From Candidatus Rifleibacteriota bacterium (GTDB lineage Bacteria; Riflebacteria; Ozemobacteria; Ozemobacterales; Ozemobacteraceae), in contig JAKQOH010000164.1 in NCBI GenBank assembly GCA_029565415.1, positions 1 through 12,230 of the forward strand: DNA of 12,230 nt. Reading direction: 5' to 3'. Shown here piece by piece: positions 6,494 through 12,230 of the stretch (position 1 is its first letter; each line of letters begins with the position of its first letter). Position numbers and translations under genes: made by a program. Under the pieces are notes generated by a model that saw nothing but the letters and a program-made list of their open reading frames with translations, made no database searches and was not told where the DNA came from.

Positions 6494-7911
6494 TGCCCGA
6501 TGCCGTGATGACGATGCCGCGAACGACGACGAACCGGTGGGGGCTGCGCCTTCTGGCGGCCCTGCTGATCGCGTCGGTGCCGATTGCCGGTCTTGCTGGT
6601 CCCGGCTTCGATCACCAGCTCGCCGCCTCCCGCACCAACTGCGGTGTCTGCCATGTCGCCGCCGCCACGGCGCCGGCCCTGCTCGCCGAGAATGCCGGCG
6701 CTTGGTGTGTCTCCTGCCATGGTGCGGAAGCTGCGAACGTCCATCCGATGGGCATTCCGGCCTCGGGATCGAGCGGTCTCGCCCTTGAGCCGGGCGGCCG
6801 GATCGGCTGCCTGACCTGCCACTCGCCCCACCAGGTCCCGCTTGCCTCGCAGCCCTGGACGGCCGCGGACCGGCAGAAGAGTCGGGGCGGCCTGTTCCTC
6901 ACGTATCTGCTGCCGTTTCCCAATACGGCAGGCGAACTGTGCAAACGTTGTCACGAGAATCCCGCCGAGGTGCTCCGGGGTGGGGCCATCCACCGCCCCC
7001 GCAGCTTCGAGGCCCGCGGATACGCCGGATCCCAGTCCTGCGCGTCCTGCCATTCCCAGATCTATCGAGACTGGTATCTGACGCCGCACGCCCGCATGAC
7101 CCGCAAGCCGGCCGACGTGCCGGGCCTGCCCCCCCTGGCGGAAAAGGATCTCGAACGGCCCTTCGATAGCGTAAAGTATGTTCTCGGATCCCACTACGTG
7201 CACCGGTTCGTCGCCGAGGCGACGGGGACCCTCGTCGTGCTGCCGCGCATCCTCGACCGGGCGACCAAAGCCTGGCTTCCGGTGCGGGATTACGGCTGGA
7301 CGAAACGGCGCTGGCTGGAACAGTGCGCCGGATGCCATACCACCGGCTTTTCATCCGAGGGAAACACCTTCGTCGAGCCCGGCGTGGGCTGCGAAGCCTG
7401 CCATGGCCCCGCCCGCGACCACGCCCGCAGCGGGGCGCCCGAACTGGTCGCCAACCCTGCCCGGATGACCGCCGACCGCGCCGAGATGGTCTGCATGTCG
7501 TGTCACACCTCCGGAGTCGACGAGAGCGGGAAGTATCATTTCCCCGTCGGGTACAAGCCCGGAGACGATCTGACGAAGTTCTTCTCGGGACTCACCCCGA
7601 AGCCCGGCCAGGATACGACCACCTTCAGCGGCGACGAGTCGCTGGAAGACCGGCGCCGGCAGTGGAAATTCCTGCAAGACCGCCTCTTCCTCGCGCAGGG
7701 CCTCACCTGCGACTACTGCCAGAATTTCCGGGACTTCAAGACAGCCTCGGGAGGCGAGTATCTGAGCCACGACGAATACTGCATGACCTGCCACGCCGAC
7801 CGTGCGAACCACCCCGAACAGAGCCCCGGCCGCAACTGCACGACCTGCCACGCTCCGAAAAAGACCGCCTCGGCCACCTACGACATCCACGACCACAAAT
7901 TCCGCTTCTGA
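6493..7911 (+). CDS. Multiheme c-type cytochrome, c554-like, ten CXXCH sites plus one CXXCQ
   Basis: A 472-residue exported electron-transfer protein. The N-terminal signal peptide is about 1-35 (core LRLLAALLIASVPIAGLA). CXXCH motifs begin at residues 50, 72, 106, 150, 183, 278, 300, 334, 430 and 449; an eleventh site at 406-410 reads CDYCQ (7708-7722), lacking the proximal histidine. Residues 176-310 carry the cytochrome c554-type pattern: GYAGSQSCASCH, IYRDWYLTPHAR, a heme-free stretch with KYVLGSHY, then CAGCHTTGF and GVGCEACHGPA. The first part resembles doubled-CXXCH cytochromes (CLTCHSPH). It starts one base inside the previous stop; ATGs at 6508 and 6514 are alternative starts and leave the signal peptide intact. 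A likely client of the upstream thioredoxins and isomerase. Electron donor and acceptor are unknown; no catalytic reductase signature is recognised. Confidence 0.93.
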   Translation: MPDAVMTMPRTTTNRWGLRLLAALLIASVPIAGLAGPGFDHQLAASRTNCGVCHVAAATAPALLAENAGAWCVSCHGAEAANVHPMGIPASGSSGLALEPGGRIGCLTCHSPHQVPLASQPWTAADRQKSRGGLFLTYLLPFPNTAGELCKRCHENPAEVLRGGAIHRPRSFEARGYAGSQSCASCHSQIYRDWYLTPHARMTRKPADVPGLPPLAEKDLERPFDSVKYVLGSHYVHRFVAEATGTLVVLPRILDRATKAWLPVRDYGWTKRRWLEQCAGCHTTGFSSEGNTFVEPGVGCEACHGPARDHARSGAPELVANPARMTADRAEMVCMSCHTSGVDESGKYHFPVGYKPGDDLTKFFSGLTPKPGQDTTTFSGDESLEDRRRQWKFLQDRLFLAQGLTCDYCQNFRDFKTASGGEYLSHDEYCMTCHADRANHPEQSPGRNCTTCHAPKKTASATYDIHDHKFRF

Positions 7912-7989
7912 CCCCGCTCCAGCTTTTCATACCGTCACCCCGGAATCCCGACCCGCGTGGACGCAATCACCCCGTCATGATGCCGTAGA

Positions 7990-8008
7990 GGCGGGTTTCA
8001 AACCCGCC
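7990..8008. repeat. Perfect GC-rich palindrome GGCGGGTTT-C-AAACCCGCC
   Basis: Nine-base arms surround a single central C, 79 bases after the cytochrome stop. In RNA it would form a six- to seven-pair hairpin with a TTCAA-like loop. No T-run follows, so it is not a classic intrinsic terminator, though it could end or stabilise the module's transcript. From memory, very similar GGCGGGTTT...AAACCCGCC words are scattered repeats in many bacterial genomes, so a dispersed repeat is the more likely identity. Confidence 0.75.
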
Positions 8009-8044
8009 CGGGATTCGAAATCACGCGATCCCCATCCGTGAACC

Positions 8045-8198
8045 CGATCCGCAGATGACGCAGATGAAATCCTGAACGTCTTCGTTGGAGGGAGTTTCCG
8101 GGGCATACGGAACATCCGATGCCCCAATCGTTCATTCCTTTCTGTTGTTCATCTGCGTTCATCTGCCCTCCATCTGCGGATGCGTTCCTGAACCCAAG
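8045..8198 (+). repeat. Dispersed terminal-inverted-repeat element, copy B
   Basis: The core (8047-8181, 135 bp) has ATCCGCAGAT (8047-8056) facing ATCTGCGGAT (8172-8181), and CGCAGATGAA (8059-8068) facing TTCATCTGCG (8148-8157). It is an inverted copy of 3168-3330, with a 40-bp perfect match at 8148-8187. The centre contains a strong hairpin not obvious in copy A. It is the main content of the 472-bp gene-free stretch 7912-8383, together with the palindrome at 7990 and simple repeats at 8244-8304. No coding capacity is evident; MITE-like behaviour is inference. Confidence 0.8.
8100..8125 (+). other. Hairpin inside repeat copy B
   Basis: GGGGCAT (8100-8106) pairs with ATGCCCC (8119-8125), and after a bulged A (8107) CGGA (8108-8111) pairs with TCCG (8115-8118) around a 3-base loop. 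The 11-pair stem is symmetrical on both strands and has no T-tract behind it. It may be the structural core of the element. Confidence 0.6.
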
Positions 8199-8243
8199 GT
8201 GTCATTCATCGGAATCTCTCTGCGGCGAAACCATCCTTTTCCT

Positions 8244-8304
8244 TTCGTGCCTTCGTGGTCAATATCTCCTCGTATCTCTGTGCCTCTGCGTCTCTGCGGT
8301 GAAT
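8244..8304 (+). repeat. Simple tandem words TTCGTGCC/TTCGTGG and CTCTGTGCCTCTGCG
   Basis: TTCGTGCCTTCGTGG (8244-8258) and a CTCTGTGCCTCTGCGTCTCTGCGG run (8276-8299) are degenerate tandem repeats of about 6-9 bases. Related words occur at 3139-3150 in reverse complement (ATCTCTGTGGTT) and at 12086-12103. They appear to be part of one intergenic repeat family used throughout this genome; function unknown. Confidence 0.55.
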
Positions 8305-8344
8305 CGATCTCATTCTCCCTGTGTGACGCTGTTTCGGGGCGGGG

Positions 8345-8374
8345 TTGTACGCGAGCGGGGGCGTGTGATACCAT
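8345..8374 (+). promoter_or_regulatory. Possible promoter of the tetrapyrrole operon (weak)
   Basis: TTGTAC (8345-8350, 4 of 6 to TTGACA) is followed after 18 bp by TACCAT (8369-8374, 4 of 6 to TATAAT). It lies immediately before the first gene at 8384, implying a nearly leaderless transcript, and no Shine-Dalgarno is visible. Position fits an operon promoter, but the match is modest. Confidence 0.3.
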
Positions 8375-8383
8375 CGCAGCATC

Positions 8384-9184
8384 ATGCAGATGACCCTTGC
8401 GATCGCCGTCTTGGCACTGCTGCTGGCGGCCTTCTTCCGGATCCTCGAGCGGGCGGCCGGGAAGGCACCCGCCTGGCACGGCACCCTGACCCTCTGGATC
8501 GGCCTGGCCGCAGCCTTTGCTTCCTTTCTTGGTCATCCGGGGTCCCCGGCGAACGGTGCGGCCGGTTTTTCGCTGCCCCTGGCGCTCCAGATCGCGGGCT
8601 TCGTACTCGCGGCCGTCTGCGCCTGGCTCGAATGGCGATCCCGGGAAACCTTTTTCAGCCTCTTTGTGCTGCCCGTTTCCGCGGCCCTGCTGACCGTCGC
8701 CGCTGTCGGCGAACGGCTGCTCGTCGGGTCCCAGTTCCGGGGCCCTTGGTTTCTCCTTCATGTGGGCTTTTCCATCGCCGGGGAGTGCCTGTTCTTCATG
8801 GCCGCTCTCGCCTCCATCACGTATCTCATTGCCCTCAAACGCCTGAAAGACAAGAATCGCCTGCGCGCCGTCTCGTTCTTCCCGCCCCTGCTGCGCCTCG
8901 AATCGCTGATGACGGGCTTCCTGGGCGGCGGCTGCGTGCTTTTCGCGGCCGGCCTCGCCGGGGGTTTTGCCTGGTCCTGGCTCCAATTCGCGATTCTCGA
9001 CCCGCTCGAACCGAAAAAAGCTCTCTCCTCCCTCCTCCTGGCCGCATTCGTCGCGATCCTTCTCCTGCGCCGCGGCGAAAAGCTGCCCGGGCCGCGGCTT
9101 GCCTGGAGCATCATCGCCGGCTTCCTGCTCTCGATGGTTCTCACATTCGGTATCGACAGCACCGCGCACTGGTTTCCGCGATGA
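8384..9184 (+). CDS. HemX/CcsA-family cytochrome c assembly-type membrane protein
   Basis: A 266-residue protein with about eight hydrophobic helices, of the family containing CcsA (heme export and ligation in System II cytochrome c biogenesis) and HemX (linked to HemA level in Bacillus). The core signature GPWFLLHVGFSIAGE...ITYLIALKRLK is clear, with H126 a candidate heme-ligating His and H262 near the C-terminus a possible second one. The tryptophan-rich WWD segment of true CcsA is degenerate: GFAWSWLQF...LD206-P-L-E209 keeps Asp-Pro-x-Glu but not the surrounding Trp. Its place directly before siroheme-branch and hemA/hemC genes favours HemX-like function. The ATG at 8384 gives the first helix; a second ATG at 8390 is possible. 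Its TGA overlaps the next ATG (ATGA). A CcsB/ResB partner is not in the window. Confidence 0.85.
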   Translation: MQMTLAIAVLALLLAAFFRILERAAGKAPAWHGTLTLWIGLAAAFASFLGHPGSPANGAAGFSLPLALQIAGFVLAAVCAWLEWRSRETFFSLFVLPVSAALLTVAAVGERLLVGSQFRGPWFLLHVGFSIAGECLFFMAALASITYLIALKRLKDKNRLRAVSFFPPLLRLESLMTGFLGGGCVLFAAGLAGGFAWSWLQFAILDPLEPKKALSSLLLAAFVAILLLRRGEKLPGPRLAWSIIAGFLLSMVLTFGIDSTAHWFPR

Positions 9185-9822
9185 CCATGACGCACGACGT
9201 TTCGTTCGATCTGCCCGTCTTCCTGAACGTCCGGGGAAAGCCCGTTCTCGTCGTCGGCGGCGGGGACGTCGCCCTGCGAAAAATCCGGATGCTTGCTGCG
9301 GCTGGAGCTTCGATTCGTATCGTGGCAAAAATAATACACAATGATATATATATTGTTCCCGGGGTGTCGGTTCGGATGGGGCCCGTCGCGGATACGGATT
9401 TCACATCCGACCTGTTCCTTGCCGTTCTCGCGACCGACGACCCGGCGGTGCAGGAGCGATCGGCCTGCATCTGCCGCGAACGGGGAATCCTGTTCAACCG
9501 GTGCGACGTTCCCGATGTCGGCGACTTCGTGACCGGCAGCCTCGTCGCCCGCCCGCCTGTGCTCGCGGCTGTCACCGCCTCCCGGGTGCCCGCGATGGCA
9601 CGCCTGGTCCGGGAGCGATTCGAACGGGCTCTCGAGCCGGCTCTGATCGAGCTGGCGGAGCTGCTCGAGGAGCTCCGACCTGCCGTGAAGGAGCATTTGG
9701 CCGGTTCCAAAGAGCGGGCGGCCTTCTTCCGCCGCTGGGCCACGGAGCAGACGATCGATCGGCTGCGCGAAGCGGGGCGCGATGCCGTGCGAAAGGAGAT
9801 GTTGCGATGCCTCTCCTGCTGA
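9181..9822 (+). CDS. Precorrin-2 dehydrogenase / sirohydrochlorin ferrochelatase (Met8 / CysG N-terminal type)
   Basis: The 213-residue protein should oxidise precorrin-2 with NAD+ and may insert iron to give siroheme. The Rossmann start is V-G26-G-G-D-V-A-L-R33-K, the canonical GGGxVAxRK. LAVLATDDPAVQ (about 80-91) and the LFNRCD109VPDVGDF segment follow; D109 is the likely counterpart of the catalytic Asp of CysG/Met8p. TGSLVARPPVLAAVTASRVPAMARLVRERFE is the typical dimer/catalytic region, in a slightly divergent form. The methyltransferase half of CysG is absent, so uroporphyrinogen methylation must come from elsewhere. Residues 50-59 (KIIHNDIYIV) replace the usual VVAP-type strand and are encoded by an AT-rich patch with ATA codons. 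The start overlaps the previous stop by 4 bp, and the end overlaps hemA by 16 bp. Confidence 0.88.
   Translation: MTMTHDVSFDLPVFLNVRGKPVLVVGGGDVALRKIRMLAAAGASIRIVAKIIHNDIYIVPGVSVRMGPVADTDFTSDLFLAVLATDDPAVQERSACICRERGILFNRCDVPDVGDFVTGSLVARPPVLAAVTASRVPAMARLVRERFERALEPALIELAELLEELRPAVKEHLAGSKERAAFFRRWATEQTIDRLREAGRDAVRKEMLRCLSC
9326..9357 (+). other. AT-rich island within the precorrin-2 dehydrogenase gene
   Basis: About 5 of 32 bases are G or C, against a GC-rich background. It holds an alternating AT run (GATATATATATT) and three ATA isoleucine codons within eight codons. The frame is intact across it. It resembles the island at 3956-3997 in composition but not in sequence. Confidence 0.7.
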
Positions 9823-11099
9823 TCGGCCTCAATCACCGCTCCGCCCCCGTCGAGGTGCGTGAGCAGCTCGCCCGTCTGTGCGGCGCCGAGATCCCCGATG
9901 CCGACGGGACGACGCTCGAGGCCGTTCCCGTCTTCACCTGCAACCGCGTCGAGCTCTACTATGACGGCGCGTATGAGGCCGCCGAGGAGTCGTTTCTGAA
10001 GCTGCTGGCCGATGCGGGACTCCCGCCCGGCGAGTTCGAGCCGTTCTTGTACCGGAAGCCCGCGCTCGATGCGATCAGGCACCTTTTCTGCGTTGCCGGC
10101 GGTCTCGACTCGATGGTCGTCGGCGAGAACCAGATCCTGCACCAGCTCAAGACCTCCTACCAGCACTCCACCGAGCGGGGCTGGGTCGGAAAACGCCTGC
10201 ACGCGCTGTTCCAGAAAGCCTTCGAAATCGGGAAACGCATCCGCGCCGAAACCCGGATCTCGGAAAACACGGTCTCGATCGCATCCACCGCCGTCGATCT
10301 CGCCAGGCGCATCTTCGGACCGCTCGATGGCTGCGAGGCCCTCGTCGTCGGGGCCGGGGAGATGGCCTCTCTGACTCTCGTGCATCTCAAATCCTCCGGG
10401 ATCGGCCGGCTGGTCTGCACGAACCGCACGTTCGAGAAGGCCGTCGAGCTTGCCGGGCGATTCGACGCCGTTGCGAAACCGTTCGAAGCGTTGCCCGAGC
10501 TTCTTGCTGCCGCCGACGTGGTCATCACCTCGACGGGCGCTCAGCGGCCCATCATCGGCCGGGCGATGCTCGAAACGGCGATCGGGAAACGTCCGAACCG
10601 GCCGATGTTCGTCATCGATATCGCCGTTCCGCGCGACATTCCCGCCGATGCCGGCGAGATCGAGAATCTGTTCCTCTACGACATCGATGATCTGCAGAAC
10701 GTGGTCGACGAGCACCTCGGTCAGCGCCGGCAAGAGGCTGATCGTGCCTGCGCGATCGTCGAGCAGGAGGCGGCGGGGTTCCGGCTCGTCCTCGAATCCT
10801 TCACGCTGGTGCCGTTGATCCGCGCCCTGCGGGAACAGGCCGAAACGCTGCGGCGGACCGAGTTCGATCGATTTCTCGCCCAGCACGGAGAGCTGCCGAA
10901 AGAGCTGCGCGACGCGTTCGAACAGTGCACCTCCGCGATGATGGCGAAATGGCTCCACCAGCCGATCGTCGAGCTGAAATCCCGCGGCGCCGTCGATCGG
11001 GAGCAACTGCGGATGATCGCCGCCGTGTTCGGCCTTCCCGAAGAGGCGCTGCCCCAGGCGCCCCTGTATGTTCTGCCGAAAGCGAAGGAGTCATCATGA
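9807..11099 (+). CDS. hemA: Glutamyl-tRNA reductase
   Basis: The 430-residue enzyme makes glutamate-1-semialdehyde from glutamyl-tRNA with NADPH, the first committed step of C5 tetrapyrrole synthesis. Motifs in order: GLNHRSAPVEVRE at 7-19, F-T-C45-N-R-x-E with the catalytic Cys, GGLDSMVVGENQILHQLK, RAETRISENTVSIAS, the NADPH site VVGAGEM (GAGEM 182-186), CTNRT, DIAVPRDI and YDIDDL, then the helical spine and C-terminal dimerisation region. Length is usual. The frame is open upstream to 9501, but the ATG at 9807 starts the family N-terminus exactly and has AAGGAGAT at 9793-9800, 6 bases away. It overlaps the preceding gene by 16 bp and hemC by 4 bp, giving a coupled operon. Organisms with this gene do not use the ALA-synthase route. 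Confidence 0.97.
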   Translation: MPLLLIGLNHRSAPVEVREQLARLCGAEIPDADGTTLEAVPVFTCNRVELYYDGAYEAAEESFLKLLADAGLPPGEFEPFLYRKPALDAIRHLFCVAGGLDSMVVGENQILHQLKTSYQHSTERGWVGKRLHALFQKAFEIGKRIRAETRISENTVSIASTAVDLARRIFGPLDGCEALVVGAGEMASLTLVHLKSSGIGRLVCTNRTFEKAVELAGRFDAVAKPFEALPELLAAADVVITSTGAQRPIIGRAMLETAIGKRPNRPMFVIDIAVPRDIPADAGEIENLFLYDIDDLQNVVDEHLGQRRQEADRACAIVEQEAAGFRLVLESFTLVPLIRALREQAETLRRTEFDRFLAQHGELPKELRDAFEQCTSAMMAKWLHQPIVELKSRGAVDREQLRMIAAVFGLPEEALPQAPLYVLPKAKESS

Positions 11100-12049
11100 G
11101 CGGTCGCATCGAACGACTGCGGTTCGGAACGCGTGGCAGCAAGCTGGCCCTCTGGCAGACGCGGCATGTCGTCGGGTTGCTTGGAACGCGGCGGCCGGAA
11201 ATCGCCGTCGATGAAGTGCTGATCAGCACCCTGGGCGATCGGGTGACGGACGTGCCGTTGTTCCGGGTCGGAGGGCAGGGCCTCTTCGTGGCCGAGATCG
11301 AGCGGGCGCTGCAGGAGCGACGGATCGACGTGGCCGTCCACAGTCTCAAGGATCTTCCCCATGCCATGGCCGAGGGCTTGTGCCTGGCGGCCGTCACGAC
11401 CCGCGAGGATGCGCGGGATGTCCTTGTTTCGCGGAATGGAACGACGCTCGCGGATCTGCCTGCCGGCGCGCGGATCGGCACGTCGAGTCTCCGGCGCCGG
11501 GCCCAGTTGATGCGGCTGCGGCCGGATCTCGCCTTCGTCGACTGCCGCGGTAATCTCGATACGCGGCTGCGCAAGCTGGATGCGGGCGAGTTCGATGCGA
11601 TCGTTCTCGCGGCCGCCGGCCTCCGGCGGCTGGGCTGGGCCGACCGGATCACCGAATGGTTCGATCCGCCGGCGCTGATTCCTGCCGCGGGCCAGGGCAT
11701 GCTCGGCATCCAGTGCCGCTCCGATGATCTTGCGTTGATCGAACTCCTCGAGGATACCCTCGACGACCCGCTGGCGAGCCACTGCGCGGCTGCCGAGCGC
11801 GGCTTTCTCCACCGGCTTCAGGGCGGGTGCCAGACACCGATGGGGGTTCATGCGACCCATGCCGACGATGAGACGCTTCGGCTGACCGCGTTCGTCGCGT
11901 TGCCGGATGGTTCGAAGTATCTGAAAACCGATCTGTCCGGCCCCGCCAACTACGCCGCCGATCTCGGCTGTCTCGCTGCAGAGGACCTCCTCGAAAAGGG
12001 CGCCGCCTCCCTCCTCGCGGCCCCTCCCGACCCCGGCCTGACCCCATGA
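11096..12049 (+). CDS. hemC: Hydroxymethylbilane synthase (porphobilinogen deaminase)
   Basis: The 317-residue cytosolic enzyme joins four porphobilinogens into hydroxymethylbilane. Diagnostic motifs: F-G-T-R-G-S-K-L-A-L-W-Q at the N-terminus, GGQGLFVAEIE, V-H-S-L-K-D86-L-P with the catalytic Asp, RIGTSSLRRRAQL, DCRGNLDTRLRKLD, IPAAGQGMLGIQCR, and GGC245QTPMG carrying the cysteine that binds the dipyrromethane cofactor. Length is normal for the family. The ATG overlaps the hemA stop (ATGA), with AAGGAG at 11085-11090. Its own TGA again overlaps an ATG at 12046. HemB, needed to supply porphobilinogen, and HemD are not in the window. Confidence 0.97.
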   Translation: MSGRIERLRFGTRGSKLALWQTRHVVGLLGTRRPEIAVDEVLISTLGDRVTDVPLFRVGGQGLFVAEIERALQERRIDVAVHSLKDLPHAMAEGLCLAAVTTREDARDVLVSRNGTTLADLPAGARIGTSSLRRRAQLMRLRPDLAFVDCRGNLDTRLRKLDAGEFDAIVLAAAGLRRLGWADRITEWFDPPALIPAAGQGMLGIQCRSDDLALIELLEDTLDDPLASHCAAAERGFLHRLQGGCQTPMGVHATHADDETLRLTAFVALPDGSKYLKTDLSGPANYAADLGCLAAEDLLEKGAASLLAAPPDPGLTP

Positions 12050-12126
12050 GCAGCGTCCGGTTCGTTCCGCTGAAGGCCTTTCAAACTCCGTGTCTCCGTG
12101 CCTGGTATGTTGAAATCGTAATGTAG
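12046..12126 (+). other. Short coupled reading frame after hemC, possible truncated start of a lost hemD/cobA
   Basis: An ATG sharing ATGA with the hemC stop opens a frame of 26 codons (MSSVRFVPLKAFQ...) that ends at TAG 12124-12126. The overlap geometry is that of every other junction in this operon, and hemD or cobA is the usual next gene. The frame runs into the simple repeat at 12086-12103 and then AT-rich DNA. Thirteen residues are too few to identify the gene, so this may be chance. No gene is seen in 12127-12230. Confidence 0.3.
12086..12103 (+). repeat. Simple tandem words CTCCGTGTCTCCGTGCCT
   Basis: Two units of CTCCGTG(T/C)- of nine bases, related to the CTCTGTGCCTCTGCG words at 8276-8299. 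It marks the switch from the GC-rich operon to AT-rich sequence. TTCCTTTCTGT at about 12180 is also shared with repeat copy B (8136-8146), hinting at a decayed further member here. Confidence 0.45.
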
Positions 12127-12230
12127 TATTACCAATTTATTGCGCATACCTCATCCGTAAAATCCCTTGAAGTTTGTTGTTCCTTTCTGTAGGTTTTTCC
12201 TCGCTGCGGGAGACTACGGTCCATGCCTTG

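Noticed and set aside
8039..8195. TGAACCC at 8039-8045 and 8189-8195 as a target-site duplication of copy B
   Set aside because: The left copy aligns with sequence that belongs to the element itself in copy A (AGAACCGATCC in reverse complement), so the match is better explained by the inverted ends.
8119..9822. A 567-codon plus-strand frame covering the repeat region and two genes
   Set aside because: Only its last 213 codons are real (the precorrin-2 dehydrogenase from 9181). The earlier part lies in repeats and out of frame over the HemX/CcsA-like gene, which has clear helices and motifs.
9141..11006. A 621-codon minus-strand frame
   Set aside because: Antisense to the dehydrogenase and hemA, whose active-site motifs are complete; the antisense translation has no recognisable domain.

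Overview
This is a GC-rich window (GC drops sharply only in a few small islands) with ten complete protein genes, one partial gene at the left edge and three repeat-bearing intergenic stretches. The gene content points to a diderm, respiring or electron-transferring bacterium that makes periplasmic multiheme c-type cytochromes: a ten-CXXCH cytochrome, two TlpA-type thiol oxidoreductases, a membrane-anchored parvulin, a HemX/CcsA-type membrane protein and C5-pathway tetrapyrrole synthesis. The same combination occurs in Desulfobacterota, Acidobacteriota, Riflebacteria and similar phyla. No ribosomal RNA or other phylogenetic marker is present, so I do not assign a taxon.

Left region (1-3090), unrelated housekeeping or accessory genes in mixed orientation. 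A minus-strand pair holds a YfcE-like metallophosphoesterase (1501-1992) followed by a family 5 ABC transporter solute-binding protein (1-1467, cut by the window edge). A well-formed sigma70-type promoter (2065-2093) drives an RDD membrane protein (2159-2674), which converges on a VanZ-family membrane protein (2683-3090, minus).

Central module (3446-7911, plus strand). Five tightly packed genes encode TlpA-like protein 1 (CGTC), TlpA-like protein 2 with a long Ala/Pro/Ser/Thr tail (CHVC), a PpiC/parvulin isomerase, a two-TM protein with a HAMP domain and no output domain, and a decaheme-class c554-like cytochrome. Stops and starts overlap or lie within 30 bp. The thioredoxins can keep apocytochrome CXXCH thiols reduced, the parvulin can assist folding in the periplasm, and the cytochrome is the likely client. 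An eleventh heme-like site in the cytochrome reads CDYCQ and lacks the histidine. The module lies between two copies of one terminal-inverted-repeat element (about 3168-3330 and 8045-8198), placed in inverted orientation and sharing a perfect 40-bp match.

Right region (8384-12049, plus strand). This is a translationally coupled tetrapyrrole operon: HemX/CcsA-like membrane protein, precorrin-2 dehydrogenase/sirohydrochlorin ferrochelatase (Met8/CysG N-terminal type), hemA (glutamyl-tRNA reductase) and hemC (hydroxymethylbilane synthase). It supplies heme, and siroheme or heme d1-type precursors, to the cytochrome system upstream. The position where hemD or cobA often follows begins with an ATGA-coupled start but runs into a stop after 26 codons, inside AT-rich sequence that carries another simple repeat.

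The intergenic stretches 3091-3445, 7912-8383 and 12050-12230 hold no convincing gene. They carry members of a dispersed repeat family built from ATCTGCG/CGCAGATGA units, a perfect GC-rich palindrome, and short 'CTCTGTGCCTCTGCG'-like tandem words.
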